A stretch of 64,000 nucleotides of DNA from the NCBI GenBank assembly GCA_018240525.1, contig JAFEFN010000003.1:1-64000 (forward strand), in the 5' to 3' direction. The translations under genes were made by a program, and so were the position numbers. The notes beneath the pieces are model-generated. The model was given only the letters and a program-made list of their open reading frames with translations. It made no database searches and was not told the origin of the DNA. Positions 57,527 to 64,000 of this stretch are shown piece by piece (positions within the stretch are counted from its first letter, which is position 1; the number at the start of each line of letters is the position of its first letter). Source of the stretch: Pseudomonadota bacterium. Lineage in GTDB: Bacteria; Pseudomonadota; Gammaproteobacteria; Steroidobacterales; Steroidobacteraceae.

Positions 57527-58581
57527 TCCTCAGGCAGCTGTTCGACAGCACCTCCTCGACCTACACCTACCTGCTGGGCGATGCTGCCTCGGGCGAGGCG
57601 CTGGTCATCGATCCGGTGCTGGAGCACTGGCAGCGCGATTCCGCGCTGCTGCGCGAGCTGGGCCTGCACCCGGTGGCCACCCTGGAAACGCACATCCATG
57701 CCGACCACGTGACCGGGGCCTGGTGGCTGCGGCGCGAGTTCGGCTGCGCCATCGCGGTGTCCCGGCTCAGTGGCGCGACGGGGGCGGACCGGCTGCTGCA
57801 GGCCGATGACCGGGTGGCCTTCGGCGACCGGCACGTGCAGGTGCGGGCCACGCCCGGGCACACCCACGGCTGCATCACCTTCGTGCTCGATGACCACAGC
57901 GCCGCCTTCACGGGCGACGCCCTGCTCATCCGCGGGACCGGGCGCACCGATTTCCAGGAGGGCGACTCGCGCGCGCTGTTCCGCTCCATCCGCGACCAGA
58001 TCTTCACCCTGCCGCGCCCGTGCCTGCTCTACCCGGCGCACGATTACCGCGGGCTCACGGTGAGCACCGTCGACGAGGAAGAGCGGCTCAACCCGCGCAT
58101 CGGCGCCGCCGTCGGCGAGGATGACTTCGTCGGCTACATGAAGAACCTCAACCTGCCGCACCCGAAGCTGCTCGACATCGCCCTGCCCGGCAACCTGCGC
58201 CTGGGCGCACCGGCCAGCGCCGGGGAGGCACGCCCCGGTCCGCAGTGGGCGCCCCTGCGCTTCACGGTGGCGGGGATCTGGGAGATCGAGCCGGCGGGTC
58301 TGGCCGAGCTGGATACCCCGGTGCAGGTCATCGACGTGCGGGCGGCCGAGGAGTTCGGCGGTCCCCTGGGACACATCCGCGGAGCGCAGCTCATACCGCT
58401 CGAGCAGCTCCCGGAGCGCAGCCAGGCACTGCGTCGCGACATTCCCGTGGTGACCGTCTGCCGCAGCGGCGCGCGCTCCGCCCAGGCGGTCGTCCTGCTG
58501 CAGAAGGCGGGCCTCACCCAGCTGGCGAACCTGGCGGGGGGCATGCTGCGCTGGACCGCCGAGCGTCACCCGGTCGACTAG
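57523..58581 (+). CDS. Persulfide dioxygenase-rhodanese fusion
   Basis: The 352-aa protein joins an ETHE1-like metallo-beta-lactamase domain to a rhodanese domain. Iron ligands are His57 (THIHADH), His113 (PGHTHG), Asp132 and His173 (YPAHDY). The rhodanese loop CRSGARSA has catalytic Cys313. Such fusions (PRF) oxidise glutathione persulfide to sulfite and exchange sulfane sulfur with thiosulfate, detoxifying sulfide. The DUF4105 gene just upstream overlaps by four bases. A GST gene follows 65 bases later. Confidence 0.9.
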   Translation: MILRQLFDSTSSTYTYLLGDAASGEALVIDPVLEHWQRDSALLRELGLHPVATLETHIHADHVTGAWWLRREFGCAIAVSRLSGATGADRLLQADDRVAFGDRHVQVRATPGHTHGCITFVLDDHSAAFTGDALLIRGTGRTDFQEGDSRALFRSIRDQIFTLPRPCLLYPAHDYRGLTVSTVDEEERLNPRIGAAVGEDDFVGYMKNLNLPHPKLLDIALPGNLRLGAPASAGEARPGPQWAPLRFTVAGIWEIEPAGLAELDTPVQVIDVRAAEEFGGPLGHIRGAQLIPLEQLPERSQALRRDIPVVTVCRSGARSAQAVVLLQKAGLTQLANLAGGMLRWTAERHPVD

Positions 58582-58610
58582 CGGGCCCGCCGGATAGCGC
58601 GCGGCGGCCG

Positions 58611-58616
58611 TACACT
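58611..58616 (+). promoter_or_regulatory. -10 box candidate for the GST gene
   Basis: TACACT matches the sigma-70 -10 consensus at four of six bases and lies 30 bases before the ATG at 58647. No matching -35 was found. A separate promoter here would detach the GST from the upstream operon. Confidence 0.3.
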
Positions 58617-58646
58617 GCGGCACCGCAACGCCAGAGGACCTGCCGC

Positions 58647-59285
58647 ATGATCACCGTCCATCACCTGGGGGTCTCCCAGTCCGAGCGCATCCTCTGGCTG
58701 TGCGAGGAACTGGACATCCCGTACACCCTGCAGCGCTACGACCGCGACGCGACCGGCATGGCACCGGCGGCGTACAAGAAGCTGCACCCGATGGGGATCG
58801 CGCCGGTGATCACCGATGGCCCCCTGGTGCTGGCCGAGTCTGGCGCCATCATCGAATACCTCATCGCCCGCCACGGCCAGGGCCGCCTCGCCGTCGGTGC
58901 GGACCGGCCGAACTTCGCCCAGTACCTGTTCTGGTTCCACTTCGCCAACGGCACGCTGATGCCGAGCGAGCTGATGAACGTGATTTCCGCGATGCTCAGC
59001 CTGCAGGCGGACAATCCCCTCGGCGCCATGCTGGGGGAGCGCGCGCGGCGCGCCTTCGGGATGGTCGAGGCGCGGCTCGGCGAGGCAGCCTACTTTGCCG
59101 GTGACGAGCTCACCGCGGCAGACATCATGATGCTGTTTCCGCTCACGACGATGCGCGCCTTCGCGCGACGTGACATCTCCGCCCTGCCCAACACCCGCGC
59201 CTACCTCGCCCGCATCGGCGAACGTGCGGCCTACCGGCGCGCGATGGCCAAGGGCGACCCGGACATGAAGCCGCTGCTGGCCTGA
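58647..59285 (+). CDS. Glutathione S-transferase
   Basis: The 212-aa protein has a thioredoxin-like N-terminal domain (ITVHHLGVSQSERILWLCEE, cis-Pro in GIAPVITDG, then LAESGAIIEYL) and a helical C-terminal domain with ELTAADIMMLFPL. The Ser in SQSERI is the likely catalytic residue. GSTs of this type conjugate glutathione to electrophiles or act as isomerases. Its place after a glutathione-persulfide enzyme is suggestive. The start is fixed by the family's first strand. Confidence 0.88.
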   Translation: MITVHHLGVSQSERILWLCEELDIPYTLQRYDRDATGMAPAAYKKLHPMGIAPVITDGPLVLAESGAIIEYLIARHGQGRLAVGADRPNFAQYLFWFHFANGTLMPSELMNVISAMLSLQADNPLGAMLGERARRAFGMVEARLGEAAYFAGDELTAADIMMLFPLTTMRAFARRDISALPNTRAYLARIGERAAYRRAMAKGDPDMKPLLA

Positions 59286-59441
59286 GCCCTAGTCTCTTTG
59301 AGTGACCGCGGCGCGCCCCGGATCCGCACCATTCCGGGTCGTGGCGGCTGCGTGTATTCTGATCGCCACGCACGGGCGGGTTGCTGGGCGAGACCTGCCG
59401 GCGCACGAACAAGAACGACACAACCTCAAGGGGATCGATGC

Positions 59442-59888
59442 ATGACCGCGCTGATGTTCCACGCCGTGCTCGGGCTGCTGACGATTGCGCTGTTCTTCTA
59501 CTACAACGCCCACCTGTACCGCTCCGGCTGGCAGGGCGCGGCAGTCTCCTGGGTCGAGGCGCTGTACTACCTCATCGCCGTCTGTGCGATCGGCGCGGGC
59601 TGGTACTTCAACATCCAGTACATGCAGGAGTACCCGACCGAGGGTGGCTGGGTGCACTTCACCAGGATGATGTTCACCAACCCGGCGGCGGCCTCGATCG
59701 GCCAGGACCTGGTGGCGGCAAACGTGTTCCTGCTGCCGCTGTGGACCATGGTCGACGGGCCGCGCCGCGGCCTGAAGGGCTGCTGGCTCTACTTCGTGAT
59801 GAGCCTCTTCACGAGCTTCGCCTTCGCCATGGGCCTGTACCTGGCCGCCCAGGAACGGCAGGTGCGCTGGCTGAAGTCGAGGGCCTGA
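59442..59888 (+). CDS. DUF2834-family membrane protein
   Basis: The 148-aa protein has four helices and the DUF2834 look: ALMFHAVLGLLTIALFFYYN, WVHFTRMMFTNPAAASIGQD, LVAANVFLLPLWTMVDGPRR. The family is uncharacterised and widespread in proteobacteria. The ATG at 59442 follows an AGGGG-like site. It stands alone, 77 bases before the zinc alcohol dehydrogenase gene, and may be the first gene of that operon. Confidence 0.75.
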   Translation: MTALMFHAVLGLLTIALFFYYNAHLYRSGWQGAAVSWVEALYYLIAVCAIGAGWYFNIQYMQEYPTEGGWVHFTRMMFTNPAAASIGQDLVAANVFLLPLWTMVDGPRRGLKGCWLYFVMSLFTSFAFAMGLYLAAQERQVRWLKSRA

Positions 59889-59964
59889 AGTCCCCGGCTC
59901 CCGCGCAGCGGCCGGCATTCCGGGTAGCATCGCAAGGCAGTCAGTCCCACCGCAGGAGCCCTCC

Positions 59965-60993
59965 ATGCGCGCGGCAATCTACCAGGGCGGCGGCCGTCCC
60001 CTCGCCATCGAGACCGTCGCCGATCCCCGCCCGGCGCCGGACCAGGTGATCATCGAGGTCGCCCATGCCGGTATCTGCGGCTCGGACCTGCACGTGACCG
60101 AGCACGGCTACATCCCGCCGGGCGTCATCCTCGGCCACGAGTTCGCCGGCACCATCGTCGCGGCTGGCGCGGGCGTCGGCGCCGACTGGCAGGTGGGTGC
60201 GCGGGTGACCGCGCTGCCCGTGCAGGCCTGCCGTGAATGCGACGCCTGCGAGGCGGGCCTGCCCGCCCTGTGCCGGACCGGTCGGTTCACCGGCATGACG
60301 CTCGAATACCCCGGCGCCTACGCCGAGTACGTCGCCGCCCGCGGCAGCATGCTGCAGCGGCTGCCGACCGGGGTCTCCTTCACCGACGGGGCGATGGTCG
60401 AGCCCCTCGCCGTGGCGCACCACGCCGTGTCGCTGGCCGCCCTCCGCCCGGGTGAGTCCGTGCTCGTCATCGGCGCCGGCCCGATCGGGGCGGGCGTGAC
60501 CCTGTTCGCGCGCCTGGCCGGTGCCGCCCAGGTCATCGTGAGCGAACCGGCCGCACGGCGGCGCGAGATCGCCCGCGAGCTGGGTGCCACCGCGGTCGTG
60601 GACCCCGTGCAGGAAGACCTCGCAGCACGCTGCGCGGCCTTGTGCGGCGGGCCGCCACCGGTGGTCATCGAGTGCGTCGGCAACCCCGGCCTGCTGCAGC
60701 AGGCGCTGGAGCTTGCCGCCATCCGCGGCCGCGTCGTCGTGGCCGGTGTGTGCTTCGGCGAAGACCGCATCCGGCCGATCGTCGGCCTGATGAAGGAAGT
60801 CAGCGTGCAGTTCTGCCAGTGCTACACCGAGGCGGACTTCGCGGCGGTCATCACGGCCATCGCCCGCGGCGCGGCGCGGCCCGCACCCATGCACAGCCAG
60901 AGCATCGGCCTAGCCAGCCTGCCCGGCAGCTTCGAGGCGCTGCGCACCAATCCCGGTGACTGCAAGGTGCTGATCGACCCGAAGCAGCCATGA
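59965..60993 (+). CDS. Zinc-binding MDR alcohol/polyol dehydrogenase
   Basis: The 342-aa protein has the catalytic zinc ligands (GICGSDLHV Cys and GHEFAG His-Glu), the structural zinc quartet in ACRECDACEAG and PALC, and a Rossmann fold entry VLVIGAGPIGAGVTLFA. It resembles the threonine/sorbitol dehydrogenase-like group and oxidises secondary alcohols with NAD. Its stop overlaps the epoxide hydrolase ATG by four bases, so it could act on the diols formed there. Confidence 0.88.
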   Translation: MRAAIYQGGGRPLAIETVADPRPAPDQVIIEVAHAGICGSDLHVTEHGYIPPGVILGHEFAGTIVAAGAGVGADWQVGARVTALPVQACRECDACEAGLPALCRTGRFTGMTLEYPGAYAEYVAARGSMLQRLPTGVSFTDGAMVEPLAVAHHAVSLAALRPGESVLVIGAGPIGAGVTLFARLAGAAQVIVSEPAARRREIARELGATAVVDPVQEDLAARCAALCGGPPPVVIECVGNPGLLQQALELAAIRGRVVVAGVCFGEDRIRPIVGLMKEVSVQFCQCYTEADFAAVITAIARGAARPAPMHSQSIGLASLPGSFEALRTNPGDCKVLIDPKQP

Positions 60994-62114
60994 AGGTCCA
61001 GCCGTTCCGCTTCCGTGCCGACGCGGCGCGCACCGCCGCGCTGCCCGAGCGCCTGGCGCGCAGCCACCGCGCCGCCGCCACCGCCGACCCCCAAGGCCGC
61101 ATGGGCATCCCGCCGGCGGACCTGGCGCGCCTGGCGCGGGGACTCACCGAGTTTGACTGGCCGGGCTTCGAGGCGCGCATCAACCGCCACGCCGCCTACG
61201 TCGTGGAAGATGCGCAGCGGCTGCACTTCGTCCACGAGCGCAGCACGGACCCCGGCGCGCTGCCCCTGCTGCTGCTGCACGGCTGGCCGGGCTCGTTCCT
61301 GGAGTTCAGCACCCTCATCCCGGAGTTGACCGCGGGCACGCCGGCATTCCACGTGGTATGCCCGTCGCTGCCCGGCTACGGCTTCTCCACGCGCAGCCTG
61401 GACGAACCCTGCAACACCGCCGCGATCGCCGCCCGCATGGTGCACCTCATGCGCGGCCTGGGCTACGATCGCTTCCTCGTGCAGGGCGGTGACTGGGGCA
61501 GCATGATCGGCGCGCAAATCGCACGCCTGCACGCACCGCACTGCATCGGCCTGCACCTGAACCTGGCCGCCACCCAGCCGCCGCCGGAGGGCGATCCCGC
61601 CCGCAGCGCCGTGCTCCCCGAGGAGACGGCCTGGCTGCAGGCCAATGCACACACCTTCGCCGACGGGCTGGGATACTACGCCCAGCACAACACCCGCCCC
61701 CAGACGCTCGCGGTGGCACTGGCCGACTCGCCGCTGGGACTTCTGGCCTGGCTCGGGGAGAAGCACCTGGCCTGGAGCGACACAGATGCCGCGGGGCGCA
61801 GCCTCGTGAGCGACCAGGCCATCCTCGATCACGTCGCGCTGTACTGGATCACCGACAGCATCGGCAGCTCCATCCGCCTGTACTACGACGAGGCCCACGA
61901 CCCGGGCAGCCAGTCGCGCGTGAGCGTGCCGACCGGCGTCGCGATATTCCCGCGCGAGCTGATCCGCAACCCGCGAGCCTGGGTCCAGTACCGCTTCAAC
62001 CTGGTGCACTGGAGCGTGCTGCCGCGCGGCGGCCACTTCGCCGCCCTGGAGGTCCCGGACCTGCTGCTGGCCGACCTGCGCGCGTTCACGCGCACGCTGG
62101 CGGTGCTCCCATGA
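60990..62114 (+). CDS. Epoxide hydrolase (EHN-domain type)
   Basis: The 374-aa protein has the N-terminal EHN domain (MKVQPFRFRADAARTAALPE), oxyanion motif LLHGWPGSF (about 95-103), nucleophile Asp168 in GGDWGSMIG, two lid Tyr regions and a base His in RGGHFAALE. This is the microsomal-type epoxide hydrolase family that opens epoxides to diols. It is linked by four-base overlaps to both neighbours, so dehydrogenase, hydrolase and PF10118 protein form a single translational unit. The natural epoxide is unknown. Confidence 0.9.
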   Translation: MKVQPFRFRADAARTAALPERLARSHRAAATADPQGRMGIPPADLARLARGLTEFDWPGFEARINRHAAYVVEDAQRLHFVHERSTDPGALPLLLLHGWPGSFLEFSTLIPELTAGTPAFHVVCPSLPGYGFSTRSLDEPCNTAAIAARMVHLMRGLGYDRFLVQGGDWGSMIGAQIARLHAPHCIGLHLNLAATQPPPEGDPARSAVLPEETAWLQANAHTFADGLGYYAQHNTRPQTLAVALADSPLGLLAWLGEKHLAWSDTDAAGRSLVSDQAILDHVALYWITDSIGSSIRLYYDEAHDPGSQSRVSVPTGVAIFPRELIRNPRAWVQYRFNLVHWSVLPRGGHFAALEVPDLLLADLRAFTRTLAVLP

Positions 62115-62917
62115 TCGCCCGCAACCCGCGCCTGAGCTTCGAGGCCGCGCTCCCCCACTGGGCGCCCGACCATGCCTTCGCGCAGATCACCAACGCCGGC
62201 TCGACCAGCCTGCCCGCGGTCGAGACCTACCTCAACAAGGTGGTGGCCCGCGCCGGCATGCAGGTCCGCGATGCACGGCTGGCCCGCGACATCGCCCAGT
62301 TCTGCGCCCAGGAGGGCAACCACTACCGCCAGCACCGCCTCTTCAACAAGCTCCTGTACGCCCCCTATCCGCAGCTGAAGTCGCTGGAGGAGGAGCTGCA
62401 CGCGGACTACGCGCGCATGCTGGCCAAGGACTCCCTGCAGGCCAACGCCGCCTACTGCGAGGGCTTCGAGTCGCTCGGCATCATCCACGCGGAATTCTTC
62501 TTCGAGCGCATCGACGATCTTCTGCAGGGCGCCGACCCGCGCCTGGTGCGCCTGTGGCAATGGCACCTCGCCGAGGAATTCGAGCATCGCGCGGTGTGCT
62601 TCGAGGTGCTGCGGGCCCTGGGCGGCGGCTACTTCCGCCGCGTCGGCGGTTATCTGCGTGCCATGCGCCACCTCGGCCGCTACGGCAAGCGCGTCTCCGA
62701 CCACTTCCTGGCCACCGACCGGGCCGCGATGGACCGCGCAACGCGCGCCGCGTCCGTGCGCCTCGAGAGGCGCTACCGTGCACGCTTCATGCGCTTCGCC
62801 CTGCCGCGGCTGCTGCGGGTGCTCCTGCCCTGGTATGACCCGCGGCGGCGCCGCGCCCCGCGCGGGGCCGCCGAACTGCTGGTGACGCTCGAGCGGCCGC
62901 CGGCCTCGGCAAGCTAG
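62111..62917 (+). CDS. PF10118 metal-dependent hydrolase-like protein
   Basis: The 268-aa protein matches the PF10118 family: ARDIAQFCAQEGNHYRQHRL, IHAEFFFERIDDLL and WHLAEEFEHRAVCFEVL, a ferritin-like diiron pattern with Glu and His on successive helices. Annotations call it a metal-dependent hydrolase, but the helical diiron arrangement suggests an oxygenase or dehydrogenase-like role. It overlaps the epoxide hydrolase by four bases. An enzyme that makes the epoxide would fit the operon, which is inference. Confidence 0.8.
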   Translation: MIARNPRLSFEAALPHWAPDHAFAQITNAGSTSLPAVETYLNKVVARAGMQVRDARLARDIAQFCAQEGNHYRQHRLFNKLLYAPYPQLKSLEEELHADYARMLAKDSLQANAAYCEGFESLGIIHAEFFFERIDDLLQGADPRLVRLWQWHLAEEFEHRAVCFEVLRALGGGYFRRVGGYLRAMRHLGRYGKRVSDHFLATDRAAMDRATRAASVRLERRYRARFMRFALPRLLRVLLPWYDPRRRRAPRGAAELLVTLERPPASAS

Positions 62918-62936
62918 CTCGCGGCCACGCCCGGGC

Positions 62937-62942
62937 TATACT
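62937..62942 (+). promoter_or_regulatory. -10 box candidate for the carbonic anhydrase gene
   Basis: TATACT lies 40 bases before the ATG at 62983, at the expected distance for a leader of about 33 nt. No -35 hexamer was recognised in the GC-rich flank. Confidence 0.4.
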
Positions 62943-62982
62943 TCCGCGCCCGGTCATCCCAACCCTGCCGCACGAGGAGCCC

Positions 62983-63756
62983 ATGAACCAAGCACTTGCA
63001 CTGCGCGCCGCCGCCTTCGGTCTCGTCGCGGCGCTGCTGACGCGAACCGCGCCAGCCGAGGACAGCCACGCGCACTGGAGTTACTCGGGCGCGACCGGTC
63101 CGGCGCACTGGGCCGAGGAAGACGCCACCTTCACCGCCTGTGGGCCGGGCACCGACCGCCACCAGTCGCCGATCAACATCGACAGCGCTGCCAAGAAGGA
63201 CCTGCCGCCGATCCAGTTCGACTACAAGCCGATCCCCCTGAAGGTCACCGACACGGGCCATTCCTTCCAGGTGAACGCGCCCCCTGGCAGCGGCGGCATC
63301 ACGATCGGCGCCGACCATTACGAGCTGGTGCAGTTCCACTTCCACGAGCCGAGCGAGGAGACCTTCCATGGCCACCACAACGCCATGGTGGCGCACCTGG
63401 TGCACAAAAACGCCAAGGGCGAGCTGGCGGTCGTGGCCGTGCAGATCCGCACGGGCAAGGAGAATGCCTTCCTGAAGCCGGTCTTCGACGACTTCCCCGC
63501 CAAGGGGAGCACGGAGAGGGACATGCCGGGGGCAACCATCGACCTCACCACCTTCCTGCCGCGCACCCACGGCTACTACACCTACGAGGGATCACTGACC
63601 ACGCCGCCGTGCAGCGAGGGGGTGCGCTGGCTCGAGCTGAAGCTCCCCGTGGAGGCTTCCGCGGCGCAGGTGCAGGCGTTCGCGGCGCGCTACTCGCACA
63701 ATGCGCGCCCGACGCAGCCGCTGAACGGGCGCACCGTCGCCGAGAGCAAGGACTGA
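62983..63756 (+). CDS. Periplasmic alpha-carbonic anhydrase
   Basis: The 257-aa protein has a signal peptide (ending RTAPAE), and the alpha-type fold: GPAHWAEEDATFTACG, the zinc His trio in QFHFHEPSEE and AMVAHLVHKN, and YTYEGSLTTPPCSEGV, the conserved Thr-gate segment. Two Cys are placed for the family disulfide. It hydrates CO2 to bicarbonate in the periplasm, probably for pH balance or carbon capture. No partner gene is coupled. Confidence 0.92.
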   Translation: MNQALALRAAAFGLVAALLTRTAPAEDSHAHWSYSGATGPAHWAEEDATFTACGPGTDRHQSPINIDSAAKKDLPPIQFDYKPIPLKVTDTGHSFQVNAPPGSGGITIGADHYELVQFHFHEPSEETFHGHHNAMVAHLVHKNAKGELAVVAVQIRTGKENAFLKPVFDDFPAKGSTERDMPGATIDLTTFLPRTHGYYTYEGSLTTPPCSEGVRWLELKLPVEASAAQVQAFAARYSHNARPTQPLNGRTVAESKD

Positions 63757-63777
63757 CGCCGGCCGTGCCGGCCGGCG
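63757..63777. terminator. GC hairpin between convergent genes
   Basis: CGCCGGC (63757-63763) pairs with GCCGGCG (63771-63777) in the 22-base gap between the carbonic anhydrase stop and the stop of the minus-strand alkyltransferase-like gene. It lacks a T-tract on either side. Confidence 0.45.
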
Positions 63778-63778
63778 C

Positions 63779-64000
63779 TCAGACCTCGAGGTCGGTGAGG
63801 GCGGCCTTGTCCACGCGGCCGCCGCGCACCGCGACGCCTTCAGCGCGCAGCCGGCGCGCCTGCTCGGCGGCGGCCCGGGATGCGGCCGGGAAAGCGATGC
63901 GCCCGCCCGCACCGACCACGCGGTGCCAGGGGACGTTCAGCTCCCCGGGCGCCACCCGCAGGGCGAAGCCGGCCTGGCGCGCACGGCCGGGCAGCCCGGC
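63779..64000 (-). CDS. Partial MGMT-like protein, alkyltransferase-like (ATL) type
   Basis: Only 73 C-terminal codons are inside the window, and the 5' end lies beyond the right edge. The visible part reads LRVAPGELNVPWHRVVGAGG, then IAFP and AAEQARRLRAEGVAV. It aligns with the O6-methylguanine-DNA methyltransferase C-terminal domain, but the active-site PCHR is PWHR. Trp in place of the acceptor Cys defines alkyltransferase-like proteins, which bind alkylated guanine and hand it to nucleotide excision repair. Confidence 0.85.
   Translation of the reverse strand, partial: AGLPGRARQAGFALRVAPGELNVPWHRVVGAGGRIAFPAASRAAAEQARRLRAEGVAVRGGRVDKAALTDLEV

Overview
The window looks like a Gram-negative proteobacterial chromosome, most likely a gammaproteobacterium. 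A Steroidobacter/Nevskia-like lineage is my guess, from gene flavour only. The evidence is a TonB-dependent receptor, several outer-membrane beta-barrels, lipoboxes, Tat and Sec signals, two PEP-CTERM proteins, a cNOR nitric oxide reductase and dense high-GC gene packing. No rRNA, complete tRNA, CRISPR array, phage gene or transposase was recognised.

Positions 1-20,400 look accessory. Gaps are longer, the DNA is visibly less GC-rich, and gene debris is present: an orphan PEP-CTERM tail, an outer-membrane barrel C-terminus, a SemiSWEET gene with a damaged start and a TPR fragment. The left edge begins in what looks like a tRNA 3' end, and its last 13 bases recur at 812-824. Intact units here are an FN3 lipoprotein, a PEP-CTERM protein, a ferric-reductase-like membrane protein, a Tat-exported haloacetate-dehalogenase-like hydrolase, a DevCAB-type ABC exporter, a five-gene norCB operon with two small membrane proteins and a cytochrome c, a membrane-anchored TAXI protein, a sulfatase, a quinone-oxidoreductase-like MDR and an APC permease.

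Positions 20,400-40,100 hold a TonB receptor, periplasmic and lipoprotein genes, an MDR enzyme with a signal peptide, a PEP-CTERM protein with a good sigma-54 promoter, and an unusual minus-strand operon (33,730 to 28,399). That operon encodes a ferredoxin-fold-like protein, a DyP-type peroxidase with a changed GxxDG motif, an unknown protein that may have a GATase-like fold, an SthA-like flavoprotein and a MetA-type outer-membrane protein. KatG and an M20 peptidase follow.

Positions 40,100-64,000 are compact, core-like metabolic DNA. They hold a ModF-like twin ATPase coupled to an MFS carrier, a DUF885 peptidase, a polyamine-type binding protein, an APC permease, a TauD dioxygenase, an ornithine-cyclodeaminase homologue, an SDR, an MFS carrier coupled to an enolase-superfamily enzyme, a methyltransferase, and a barrel protein with a hairpin-rich leader. 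A DUF4105 protein coupled to a persulfide dioxygenase-rhodanese fusion comes next, then a GST. An ATGA-linked trio follows (zinc alcohol dehydrogenase, epoxide hydrolase, PF10118 protein), then a carbonic anhydrase and a partial alkyltransferase-like gene at the right edge. The likely themes are nitrosative and peroxide defence, reactive sulfur and epoxide detoxification, and catabolism of modified organic compounds.
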